DNA from: Leisingera aquaemixtae
GTDB lineage: Bacteria > Pseudomonadota > Alphaproteobacteria > Rhodobacterales > Rhodobacteraceae
Direction: 5' to 3'
Assembly: GCF_019801145.1 (NCBI RefSeq)
Contig: NZ_JAHVJQ010000012.1
Coordinates: 1 to 64,000, forward strand
DNA length: 64,000 bases
The notes beneath the pieces were generated by a model. That model made no database searches, was not told the origin of the DNA, and saw only the letters and a program-made list of their open reading frames with translations. Positions 26,631 through 34,720 of the stretch are shown one piece after another (position 1 is the stretch's first letter; every line of letters starts with the position of its first letter). Both the position numbers and the translations under genes were made by a program.

Positions 26631-26956
26631 TACGTCTTTCCTCCCAGAATAGGCCCCGGCCCGAAGCCGGGGTTCTTGATCAAATGCTTGCGACTTTAAC
26701 GCCGCCCCGGCAGAAGCCAAGACCCGCCGCAGCCCGCATCTCCCCGGCTGATCTCGCGCCAGCCCTCAGGACAAGCCTACGCAGGCTTGAACATATATTT
26801 CAAGCATAAAATAAATAGGGCAATATTGTTGCCCCAATTGGGCCTGCGCCTTTCCAGCGGCGGCATGCAAGGATGCGAGGGGCCGGCCCCTCGCGCTCCC
26901 CGGAGTATTTGGGGGAAGATGAAACAGCGCCTTGAACCCCTGCCTGCGGCGCCGGG
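26631..26956. other. Intergenic region with Liv operon promoter and hairpins
   Basis: This 326-base gap holds an A/T-rich section (26786-26830) that should carry the Liv operon promoter. It has three inverted repeats: CAAGCCT-ACGC-AGGCTTG (26772-26789), GGGCAA/TTGCCC (26818-26834) and the perfect 20-base palindrome at 26875-26894. No gene seen. Confidence 0.5.
26875..26894. terminator. Perfect 20-base palindrome downstream of LysR gene
   Basis: GCGAGGGGCCGGCCCCTCGC is a perfect palindrome located about 60 bases after the LysR stop in the direction of transcription. A very stable stem is possible. It probably separates the LysR transcript from the Liv operon. Confidence 0.45.
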
Positions 26957-27844
26957 TCAGCCCGGCCCGAAACAGCCCGCCAGATGGCCGATCAGCGCCC
27001 GGATACGCGCCGTCAGATGACGGCTGGACGGATAGACGGCATACAGCGTCGAGGGATCGGTTTCCTGTTTTTCGAAAAGCACTTGCAGCCTGCCGTCGCG
27101 CAGAAACGGCAGCGCGGTGTAATGCGGGCAGCGGGCAATGCCGAGGCCGCTGGCGGCCATATGCGCCACCGCCCGGGGCGAGTTGGCCCGGAAGCTGCCG
27201 CCGACGGATACCGTCCTCAGCGCACCGCCCTTGCCAAAGGCCCATGCGTCCGGCTGCGGCGAAGTCATCTGCAGCAGGCAGTTGTGGGTGGCCAGCGCCT
27301 CCGGCTCCGCCGGTTCGCCCTGTGCCGCCAGATAGCCGGGCGAGGCCACCACCACCAGCCGCATATCGCAGAGCTTGCGGGCGACCAGCGTCGAATCCTT
27401 CAAGGCGCCGAACCGGACCGCCAGGTCAACCCCCTCCTCCAGCATCGGCAGGTGGCGGTCGGACAGCACCAGCTCTACCTCCACCTTGGGGTGCGCCTGC
27501 TGGAACGGCTGCAGCGCCTCCACCAGTTCGCGGCTGCCGAAACCGGTGGGCGCAGTGATGCGGATGGGGCCTGCCAGCTCCTGCTGGCGCAGCTGCACCA
27601 CGTCCTCCAGCTCGTCGAACTGATCCAAGAGCGGCAGGCAGCGCTCCAGATAGGCGCGGCCGGTATCGGTCAGCGTCACCTTGCGGGTGGTGCGGTTCAA
27701 GAGCTGCGCGCCCAGCTGCTCCTCCAGCCGGGCGACATATTTGCTGGCCAGCTTGGTGCTGATCCCCAGCTGCCGGGCGCCGGAGGTAAAGGAGCTTTGC
27801 GCCGCCACGGCGGCAAAGGCGCGCATGCAGTCCAGCTTGTCCAT
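26957..27844 (-). CDS. LysR family transcriptional regulator
   Basis: This 295-residue regulator has an N-terminal helix-turn-helix at about residues 1-60 (MRAFAAVAAQSSFTSGARQL, then KYVARLEEQLGAQLLNRTTR) and a C-terminal effector-binding domain from about residue 90. This is the subgroup with the TGRAYLERC linker. The start at 27844 gives the family-typical N-terminus and has GGAGG upstream. It is divergent from the glutathione transferase gene across 141 bases with a palindromic T-N11-A site, so that gene pair is its likely target. Confidence 0.88.
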   Translation of the reverse strand: MDKLDCMRAFAAVAAQSSFTSGARQLGISTKLASKYVARLEEQLGAQLLNRTTRKVTLTDTGRAYLERCLPLLDQFDELEDVVQLRQQELAGPIRITAPTGFGSRELVEALQPFQQAHPKVEVELVLSDRHLPMLEEGVDLAVRFGALKDSTLVARKLCDMRLVVVASPGYLAAQGEPAEPEALATHNCLLQMTSPQPDAWAFGKGGALRTVSVGGSFRANSPRAVAHMAASGLGIARCPHYTALPFLRDGRLQVLFEKQETDPSTLYAVYPSSRHLTARIRALIGHLAGCFGPG

Positions 27845-27887
27845 CCCAGGGCCTCCGGCATCAGTTATGAACGACATGTACATAATC

Positions 27888-27904
27888 ATTCCATGAATTG
27901 GAAT
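27888..27904. promoter_or_regulatory. Candidate LysR binding site
   Basis: ATTCCA-TGAAT-TGGAAT is a perfect inverted repeat containing the T-N11-A pattern (TCCATGAATTGGA, 27890-27902) of LysR-type sites. It lies between the divergent LysR and glutathione transferase genes. Confidence 0.5.
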
Positions 27905-27985
27905 ATTATCGCCATGTACGGCACGGTGTATCTACCGGGTGTCTTCAGAAACCAGCGGCCCCTGCCGCAGCAAAGGACCCCAGAC

Positions 27986-28606
27986 ATGGCACATCAAATC
28001 CGCATCCACAGCTTCCCCCTCTCCGGCCACGCCCACCGGGTGGAGCTGTTCGCCAGCCTCACCGGCATCGCTCATGAGGTGGTGAACATCGACCTCGCCG
28101 CCGGTGAGCACAAAAAGCCGCCCTTCCTGGCGCTGAACCCCGCAGGCCAGGTGCCGGTGATAGAGGACGGCGAAGCAGTGATCAGCGATTCAAATGCCAT
28201 CCTGGTTTACCTGGCCCGCAAATACGCGCCGTCCTGGCTGCCGTCCGACCCGGTTCTTGAGGCCGAGGTGCAAAAGTTTCTGACCCTGGCGGCCGGCGAG
28301 ATCGCCTTCGGCCCGGCCGCGGCACGGCTGATCAACGTCTTCAACGCGCCGCTGGACGCAGAGTTTTGCGCCACCGTCGCGGCCCGCGTGCTGGGCAAGA
28401 TCGACGACCACATGAATGGTCGCCGCTTCCTGGTTGGCGACACCCCCACCGTTGCCGACGTGGCTGCCTATTCCTACCTCGCCCACGCGCCGGAGGGCGG
28501 CATCTCGCTGGAGCCTTACCCCAACGTCCGCGCCCTGCTGGCGAATATCGAAGCCTTGAAAGGCTTCAAGCCGATGCCCGCAACCAAGGTTGGGCTGGCT
28601 GCCTGA
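27986..28606 (+). CDS. Glutathione S-transferase family protein
   Basis: This 206-residue protein has an N-terminal thioredoxin-like domain (residues 1-82), with the cis-proline and gamma-glutamyl-binding region at LNPAGQVPVIEDGEAVISDS, and a C-terminal all-helical domain including the GDTPTVADVAAYSYL capping motif. ATG at 27986 follows CAAAGGA. It is paired with a pyridoxamine-phosphate-oxidase-fold gene downstream and controlled by a divergent LysR protein. This suggests a response to electrophiles or redox stress. Confidence 0.9.
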   Translation: MAHQIRIHSFPLSGHAHRVELFASLTGIAHEVVNIDLAAGEHKKPPFLALNPAGQVPVIEDGEAVISDSNAILVYLARKYAPSWLPSDPVLEAEVQKFLTLAAGEIAFGPAAARLINVFNAPLDAEFCATVAARVLGKIDDHMNGRRFLVGDTPTVADVAAYSYLAHAPEGGISLEPYPNVRALLANIEALKGFKPMPATKVGLAA

Positions 28607-28665
28607 TCCCGCAGGCGGCGGTCCACCGGGCCGCCGCCGCATCGCTCCAGCTAAAGGAGGCTCCA

Positions 28666-29652
28666 ATGCCCCATGACGCAGAAAGCCCCTCGCCCTTCCA
28701 CGCGGGCGAACAGGAAATGCAGCGCCGCGCGGGCAAGCGCGACATGGCAGAGACCCTGGGCCGCCGGATGATCCGCCCCTTCATGCCTGAGGAGCACCGG
28801 GAATTCTTCGCCCAGCTGCCGTTCCTGGCCGCTGGTGCCGTGGACGCGGACGGCTGGCCCTGGGCCAGCCTGCTCAGCGGCCCGCCCGGCTTTGCCGTCT
28901 CGCCCGACCCGGAGCACCTGCAGATAGCGCTGAATAGAACGCCCGGGGATCCGGTCCATGCCGCCATCCGCGAGGGCGCACCGCTGGGTCTCCTGGGGAT
29001 TGAGCTACACAGCCGCCGCCGCAACCGGCTGAACGGGCGGGTCGCTGCAGCAGGCCGCGATGGCTTCACCCTGCGGGTGGACCAGTCCTTTGGCAATTGC
29101 CCGCAGTATATCCAGGAGCGCGATCTGATCCCCGCCGATGACGTGCCCGCCGCGCGCCCGCAGACCTTTGCAGACCTGCCGCCGGAGCACAGCGCGCGGA
29201 TCGCACAGGCCGATACGTTCTTTGTCGCCAGCCACATCGCCGCCGCCGAAGACCCGGAACGCGAAGGCGTCGATGTCTCCCACCGCGGCGGGCGGCCCGG
29301 CTTTGTCCGGGTGGCGGGCAAGACCCTCACCATCCCGGATTTTCGCGGCAACAACCACTTCAACACGCTGGGAAATTTCCTGCTGAACCCGCGCGCGGGC
29401 CTGGCCTTCCCGGACTTCGAAAGCGGCAGCCTTCTGCTGCTGACCGGCACGGTGGAGCTGCTGGAGGAGAACCACCCGGAGCTGGCAGGCTTTGACGGCG
29501 CGCAGCGCGGCTGGCAGGTCACCCTGAACAAGGGCCTGTGGCTGGAATCCGCCCTGCCCTGGCGGACCGGCCCCGGCGGGTTTGCCCCGCAAACCCTGCG
29601 CACGGGCACCTGGGCGGAAGCCGAGGCCCGCGCCGCAGCACCCGGCCCGTAA
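28666..29652 (+). CDS. Pyridoxamine 5'-phosphate oxidase family protein (FMN-binding split barrel)
   Basis: This 328-residue protein begins with FHAGEQEMQRRAG, seen in a proteobacterial family of split-barrel flavoproteins often encoded next to glutathione transferases. Two beta-barrel halves appear: FFAQLPFLAAGAVDADGWPW (residues 46-65) and RGGRPGFVRVAGKTLTIPDF in the second half, followed by GNNHFNTLGNFLLNPRAGL. The second half resembles the FMN-binding region of the family. AAAGGAGG precedes ATG at 28666. A reductase or oxidase acting on a small electrophile is possible. No specific substrate can be given. Confidence 0.82.
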   Translation: MPHDAESPSPFHAGEQEMQRRAGKRDMAETLGRRMIRPFMPEEHREFFAQLPFLAAGAVDADGWPWASLLSGPPGFAVSPDPEHLQIALNRTPGDPVHAAIREGAPLGLLGIELHSRRRNRLNGRVAAAGRDGFTLRVDQSFGNCPQYIQERDLIPADDVPAARPQTFADLPPEHSARIAQADTFFVASHIAAAEDPEREGVDVSHRGGRPGFVRVAGKTLTIPDFRGNNHFNTLGNFLLNPRAGLAFPDFESGSLLLLTGTVELLEENHPELAGFDGAQRGWQVTLNKGLWLESALPWRTGPGGFAPQTLRTGTWAEAEARAAAPGP

Positions 29653-29684
29653 CGCAGCCCGCGGCAAGCTCCCGCAAATTTCTC

Positions 29685-29700
29685 TGGACAAGACTGTCCA
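29685..29700. promoter_or_regulatory. Operator-like inverted repeat, copy 1
   Basis: TGGACA-AGAC-TGTCCA is a perfect inverted repeat about 90 bases upstream of the FAD/GcvT gene that heads an operon ending in a TetR gene. Its twin lies 31 bases further on, centre to centre. Confidence 0.6.
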
Positions 29701-29714
29701 GGATCGCCGATGAA

Positions 29715-29732
29715 TTGGACAGAAATGTCCAA
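29715..29732. promoter_or_regulatory. Operator-like inverted repeat, copy 2
   Basis: TTGGACA-GAAA-TGTCCAA is a perfect inverted repeat with the same half-site and spacing as the copy at 29685-29700. Centre spacing of 31 bases is close to three helical turns, so two bound dimers would face the same side of the DNA. Confidence 0.62.
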
Positions 29733-29790
29733 AGCGAAGATTCGGGGCTGCTCCCCGAATGTTCCGCAGCGGCAGACAGGGAGCTAAGCC

Positions 29791-32196
29791 ATGAAGTCGC
29801 ACTATCGTGCCGTTGTCATCGGGGGCGGCGTTGTCGGCGCCTCCGTCCTCTATCACCTGGCGAAATTCGGCTGGACCGATGTCTGCCTGATCGAACGCTC
29901 GGTGCTGACAGCAGGATCCAGCTGGCACGCGGCGGGCGGCTTCCACGCATTGAACGCAGACCCCAACATCGCCTCGCTGCAGGCCTATACCATCGACCTC
30001 CTGTCCGAGATCGAACAGGAATCCGGCCAGTCCGTCGGCATGCATATGACCGGCGGCATGACGCTGGCGGGCACCCCGGACCGCTGGGAATGGCTGCAAT
30101 CGGCCTACCGCACCTTCCAGTCCATCGGCATCGACGACTGCCGCCTGATCACCCCGCAGGAGGCAGGAGAGCTCTGCCCGATCATGTCCACCGAGGGCAT
30201 CCTCGGCGGCATGTGGGCCGACCGCGAGGGCTATGTCGACACCACCGGCACCGTGCACGCCTATGCCGGGGCTGCCAAGAAGCGCGGCGCCGAGGTGATC
30301 GAGCACAACCGGGTGCTGGAACTGCACCAGGTGGAGGGCGGCTGGCAGGTCGTGACCGAAAAGGGCACCATCCACGCCGAACATGTGGTCAACGCCGCGG
30401 GCCTCTGGGCCAAGCAAGTGGGCCGGATGGCGGGCATTGAACTGCCGGTCTCACCGCTCAACCACCACTATCTGATTTCCGACACCATCCCCGCGCTGGA
30501 ACAGCTCGATTTCGAGGTGCCGATGACCGTCGACCTCGAAGGCTTCACCTACATGCGGCAGGATCAGAAAGGCATTCTGCTCGGCATCTACGAGATCGAC
30601 CACCAGCATTGGATGATGGACGGCGCGCCCTGGGAATACGGATTCGAGCTGCAGCAGGAAGACCCCGACCGGATTGAGCGCGAACTGACACTGGGGTTCG
30701 AACGCTACCCGGCACTGCAAACCACCGGCGTCAAGACCTGGGTCAACGGCGCCTTCACCTTTGCCCCGGACGGCAACCCGCTGGTCGGCCCGGTGCGCGG
30801 CAAGCCCGGCTATTGGTGCGCCTGCGGCGTGATGGCCGGTTTCCTGCAGGGCGGCGGCGTCGGCAAGTCGCTGGCCGAATGGATGATCCACGGTGAGCCG
30901 GAGGCGGATGTCTTCGGGATGGATGTGGCGCGTTTCGGCGACTACGCCCAGAACAAGCGGTTCATCAAGGAAACCACCGGCCAATTCTACACCCGCCGCT
31001 TCGTGATGACCTACCCGAATGAGCAGCTGCCCGCAGGCCGCCCGCTGAAAAAAGCACCCGCCTATGACGGCATGACAGCCGCAGGCTGCCGCTGGGGCGC
31101 CAGTTACGGGCTGGAGATCCCGCTCTATTTCGCCCCGTCGGAAGACTTCACCGAAACCCCGACCCTGAAACGCTCCAACGCCTTTGGCATTGTCGCAGAG
31201 GAATGCAAGGCAGTGCGCGAAGCCGTGGGGCTGCTGGATATCTCCGCCTTCTCCCGGTTCGAGGTCACCGGCGCCGGCGCCGAGGCTTGGCTCAACCGCA
31301 TCATGGCCTCGAAACTGCCGAAACCGGGCCGCGCGAAGCTGGCGCCGATGCTGTCGCCAGAGGGCCGTCTCAAGGGCGACCTCACGGTCTTTAACTGGGG
31401 GGACGGCACCTGGTGGGTCATGGGCAGCTACTATCTGCGCGAATGGCACATGCGCTGGTTCCAGGACCACATGGGCGAGGACGCCGGGGTGCGCGACGTG
31501 ACCGATGCGATAACCGGCTTCAGCCTCTCCGGACCGAATAGCCGTAAGGTGCTGGAAAAGCTGACGGACGGCCCCATCGCAGACCTGCCCTTCATGGGCT
31601 GCGGCACCTTCGACATCGGAATGCTGCGCCCCAAGGTGGGCCGCCTCTCGGTTGCGGGTGAGCTGGGCTTTGAACTCCATTGCTCGGCCGCCGAGCACAT
31701 CACGCTGCGCGAAACCCTGCTGGAGGCCGGTGCGGACCTCGGCATCCGCGAGGTTGGCTTCAACGCGCTGCTGAGCCTGCGGCTGGAAAAAAGCTTTGGC
31801 ATCTGGAGCGCTGAATTCACCCAAGGCTACACCGCGGCGCAGACCGGCATGGACCGCTGGATCGACTGGGACAAGGACTTCATCGGCCGCGCCGCCGCGC
31901 TCAAGGAACGCGACGCGGGAGGCCCGGCGCAGGTGGTTGTGACCTTGGAAGTGGCCGCCACCGATGCCGATGCCAGCGGCTACGAACCGGTCTGGCAGGG
32001 CGAAACCCGCGTCGGCTTTGTAACCTCCGGCGGCTATGGCCACACCACGGGCAAGTCGCTGGCGCTGGCAATGGTGGACCAGGCGGCAGCTGCGGAAGGC
32101 ACCGAACTGACGGTTCATATTGTCGGGCAGGAGCGTGCCGCGCGGGTGATCGCAGCTTCCCCCTACGACCCATCCGGCAAAGCGATGAGAGGTTAA
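29791..32196 (+). CDS. FAD-dependent oxidoreductase with GcvT domain (dimethylglycine dehydrogenase-like)
   Basis: This 801-residue flavoprotein has an N-terminal DAO-type FAD domain with the dinucleotide motif VIGGGVVGASVLYHLAKFG at residues 9-27. SSWHAAGGFH follows, where the His matches the covalent FAD attachment site of dimethylglycine and sarcosine dehydrogenases. A middle FAO_M-type segment leads to a C-terminal GcvT fold from about residue 430, where folate would accept the methyl-derived one-carbon unit. It oxidatively demethylates an N-methyl amine, probably dimethylglycine, sarcosine or a relative. It is first in an operon with an MttB-like methyltransferase and a TetR gene. GGGAGC precedes ATG. 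Confidence 0.87.
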   Translation: MKSHYRAVVIGGGVVGASVLYHLAKFGWTDVCLIERSVLTAGSSWHAAGGFHALNADPNIASLQAYTIDLLSEIEQESGQSVGMHMTGGMTLAGTPDRWEWLQSAYRTFQSIGIDDCRLITPQEAGELCPIMSTEGILGGMWADREGYVDTTGTVHAYAGAAKKRGAEVIEHNRVLELHQVEGGWQVVTEKGTIHAEHVVNAAGLWAKQVGRMAGIELPVSPLNHHYLISDTIPALEQLDFEVPMTVDLEGFTYMRQDQKGILLGIYEIDHQHWMMDGAPWEYGFELQQEDPDRIERELTLGFERYPALQTTGVKTWVNGAFTFAPDGNPLVGPVRGKPGYWCACGVMAGFLQGGGVGKSLAEWMIHGEPEADVFGMDVARFGDYAQNKRFIKETTGQFYTRRFVMTYPNEQLPAGRPLKKAPAYDGMTAAGCRWGASYGLEIPLYFAPSEDFTETPTLKRSNAFGIVAEECKAVREAVGLLDISAFSRFEVTGAGAEAWLNRIMASKLPKPGRAKLAPMLSPEGRLKGDLTVFNWGDGTWWVMGSYYLREWHMRWFQDHMGEDAGVRDVTDAITGFSLSGPNSRKVLEKLTDGPIADLPFMGCGTFDIGMLRPKVGRLSVAGELGFELHCSAAEHITLRETLLEAGADLGIREVGFNALLSLRLEKSFGIWSAEFTQGYTAAQTGMDRWIDWDKDFIGRAAALKERDAGGPAQVVVTLEVAATDADASGYEPVWQGETRVGFVTSGGYGHTTGKSLALAMVDQAAAAEGTELTVHIVGQERAARVIAASPYDPSGKAMRG

Positions 32197-32200
32197 GGCC

Positions 32201-33757
32201 ATGACCATCGAAAACGACAGCGCCGCCCGCGGACGCCGGCGGCGGGGGCGCGGGGGCGAAGCCGCCCCGGCCCCGCAGCGCACCACAAACTACCGCCAGC
32301 TGAAAAACCCCTTCCCGCTGATGGAGGTCTTCCCGGCGCATCAGATCGCGGACATGCATGAAACCGCGCTGAAGATGCTCGAGGAACTGGGCATGAAGGT
32401 GCTGCTGCCCGAGGCGCGCCGGAACTACGCCAAGGGCGGTGCGCGCGTCGATGAAGACACCGAAATGGTCTTTATCGGCCGTGACATGGTGGAGGCGGCG
32501 CTGGCAACAGCCCCCCGCTCGATCACCTGCCGGGCGGGCAGCCGTGAGCGCGACATCACGCTGGAACTGGGCAGCCTGGTGTTCCAGGCGGGTGCAGGCG
32601 CGCCAAATGCCACCGATCTGGAACGCGGCCGCCGCCCCGGCTCAGCCCGGGATTATTTGGAATATCTGCAGCTAACCCACCATTTTGACGTCTTCCACAT
32701 GATCTCCCCCCAGGTGGAGCCGCAGGACGTTCCCATCCATCTGCGCCACTATTTCACCACCGAAGCGCAGATGACCCGGACCGACAAGTTCCCCTTCATC
32801 TTCTCGCGCGGCACGCCGCAGGTGATGGACTGCTTCGAGATGATCCGCGACTTCCGCGGGTTGTCTGACGCGGAATTCCGGTCTGAGCCGCGCTGCTACA
32901 CCATCATCAACACCAACAGCCCGCGCACGCTGGACATTCCGATGGCGCAGGGCCTCATCGACTTTGCCCGCCACGGGCAGGTCTCGATCATCACGCCGTT
33001 CACCCTGATGGGAGCAATGGCGCCGATCACCGTCGCAGGCGCCATTACCCTCAGCCATGCGGAGGTGCTGGCCGCGCTCACTCTCACCCAGCTGGCCAAT
33101 CCCGGCGCGCCAGTGTGCTACGGCACCTTCACCTCCAATGTCGACATGAAGTCCGGCGCGCCTGCATTCGGCACGCCCGCGCATTTCCAGGCCTCGCTGG
33201 CCGCAGGCCAGCTGGCGCGGCACCTCGGGCTTCCCTGGCGCTCAGCCGCAGGGTCCGCGTCAAACTGCAACGACGTGCAGGCGGCCAATGAAAACCAGAT
33301 GGGGCTCTGGGGCTGCCTGATGGCAGGCGCCACCGTGATCATTCACTCGGCCGGCTGGCTCGAAGGCGGGCTTTCGGTTTCATACGAGAAACTGATCACC
33401 GACGCCGAAGTGCTGAACATGATTTCCGAACTTTGCGCAGGCGCCCAGGCAGGAACGGACGAAATCGGCTATGCAACCGCGCTGACACAGGTGGAGCCGC
33501 AGGGGCATTTCTTTGCCGCCCCCCAGACGATGGACCGCTACAACACGGAATTCTATGAGCCTGTGGTGCATGACTATGCCAACTTCGGCACCTGGACGGA
33601 ACGCGGCGCCCTGGATGCCAGCCAGCGCGCCACCCGGGTCTGGAAGGAGATCCTCGCCCGTGATAACCGGCCCGCAACGGATGAAACCCGCGCTGAAGCG
33701 CTTAGACGCTTCATTGCCAAGCGCACCGCAGAAGGCGGCGCCCCGCCGGAGAGTTGA
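32201..33757 (+). CDS. Trimethylamine methyltransferase (MttB) family protein, non-pyrrolysine type
   Basis: This 518-residue protein has an Arg/Gly-rich N-terminus (residues 10-20) and then the MttB-family barrel, recognised by ADMHETALKMLEELGMKVL, GSLVFQAGAGAPNATDLERG and GAMAPITVAGAITLSHAEVL. The frame contains no in-frame amber codon, so it belongs to the large non-pyrrolysine group. Its studied members demethylate glycine betaine, proline betaine, carnitine or related quaternary amines using a corrinoid protein. No corrinoid protein gene is in the window. It is cotranscribed with the FAD/GcvT gene (4-base gap) and the TetR gene (1-base gap), so a quaternary-to-tertiary amine step feeding the demethylase is plausible. 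Confidence 0.85.
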   Translation: MTIENDSAARGRRRRGRGGEAAPAPQRTTNYRQLKNPFPLMEVFPAHQIADMHETALKMLEELGMKVLLPEARRNYAKGGARVDEDTEMVFIGRDMVEAALATAPRSITCRAGSRERDITLELGSLVFQAGAGAPNATDLERGRRPGSARDYLEYLQLTHHFDVFHMISPQVEPQDVPIHLRHYFTTEAQMTRTDKFPFIFSRGTPQVMDCFEMIRDFRGLSDAEFRSEPRCYTIINTNSPRTLDIPMAQGLIDFARHGQVSIITPFTLMGAMAPITVAGAITLSHAEVLAALTLTQLANPGAPVCYGTFTSNVDMKSGAPAFGTPAHFQASLAAGQLARHLGLPWRSAAGSASNCNDVQAANENQMGLWGCLMAGATVIIHSAGWLEGGLSVSYEKLITDAEVLNMISELCAGAQAGTDEIGYATALTQVEPQGHFFAAPQTMDRYNTEFYEPVVHDYANFGTWTERGALDASQRATRVWKEILARDNRPATDETRAEALRRFIAKRTAEGGAPPES

Positions 33758-33758
33758 C

Positions 33759-34430
33759 ATGGCCAGACGCGCCGCCCCGGTGCTGCACCGGGACAACCCC
33801 GACAAGGAGCCCCTCAGCGGCCATGTGAAGGTCACGCCGGAGGACTGGCTGAACGTGGCCCGCGACCTTCTGGTCAGCGAAGGGGTGGCCGGGGTCAAGG
33901 TGCTGGCGATCGGCGAACGGCTCGGCGTTTCGCGCTCCAGCTTCTACTGGTACTTCAAAAGCCGCAAACACCTGCTGGAGGCGCTGCTGGACGACTGGGA
34001 GGCGCGCAACACCGCGCCCATCCTCGACCATTGCGACCTGCCCGCCGCCAATATCTCCTGGGCGGTCTGCAATTTCTTCCGCTGCTTTGTGGACCCGGAC
34101 CTGTTCGACGCCAGCCTGGACTTTGCGGTCCGCGAATGGTCGCGCCGCGACGGCAAGGTGCGCAACCGGATCGACGCGGCGGATGCGCAGCGGCTTGCGG
34201 CGGTGACGGCCATGTATGAGCGCCACGGCTACTCCGCCTATGAAGCAGAGGCCCGCGCCCGGATTCTCTATTTCATGCAGTGCGGCTACCACGCGCTGGA
34301 AGTGCGCGAGCCGATGCAGGCCCGCACCGCCCGGCTGGAGGGATACCTGCTGGGCTTCACCGGCGTGCACCCGGACCCGGAGGCAGTGGCCGCCGCCCGC
34401 GCCTTTGCGCAAGGAAAGATGCCCCGCTGA
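33759..34430 (+). CDS. TetR family transcriptional regulator
   Basis: This 223-residue protein has an N-terminal TetR helix-turn-helix at about residues 25-75 (LLVSEGVAGVKVLAIGERLG followed by VSRSSFYWYFKSRKHLLEAL). The C-terminal domain is ligand-binding and dimerising. One base separates it from the MttB-like stop. It is the last gene of the operon and very likely represses it through the two inverted repeats at 29685-29732. Confidence 0.88.
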   Translation: MARRAAPVLHRDNPDKEPLSGHVKVTPEDWLNVARDLLVSEGVAGVKVLAIGERLGVSRSSFYWYFKSRKHLLEALLDDWEARNTAPILDHCDLPAANISWAVCNFFRCFVDPDLFDASLDFAVREWSRRDGKVRNRIDAADAQRLAAVTAMYERHGYSAYEAEARARILYFMQCGYHALEVREPMQARTARLEGYLLGFTGVHPDPEAVAAARAFAQGKMPR

Positions 34431-34720
34431 CAGCAAGCGCATTTCTGCGCCGACCGCATCCGCATCGGCTTGCGGCTCTTGCCTGACTGCGCCTCAGGCT
34501 GGACAACTTTCCCCGCCTTGCCGCAGTATCCCCGGCAGGGCCGCGCCGGGCGGAACCTTTGCGGGCTGCTGCACGTTGCCACTGGACAGCAGTCCGCCCG
34601 CGCCCGCGGCTCCCACGGTTGTGACCGCTCCGTGACTGCGAATCCCGCCGCAATGGCGCAGTCTTCAGGAGCAGAAGCCAGGCCCGCTTGCGGCCCGGCC
34701 CCAAAGGAGCGAAGGAACCC

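Noticed and set aside
32201-33757. Possible pyrrolysine-containing MttB
   Set aside because: The frame is open to its end without an in-frame TAG, so it is the non-pyrrolysine type.
34583-34597. GGAC-AGCA-GTCC repeat as a third TetR operator
   Set aside because: Half-site spacing is two bases shorter than in the pair at 29685-29732 and the outer bases do not match.
34431-34720. Possible cobalamin riboswitch before the glutamate-synthase-like gene
   Set aside because: A short GCCACTG-like string is present but the remaining conserved boxes are missing.
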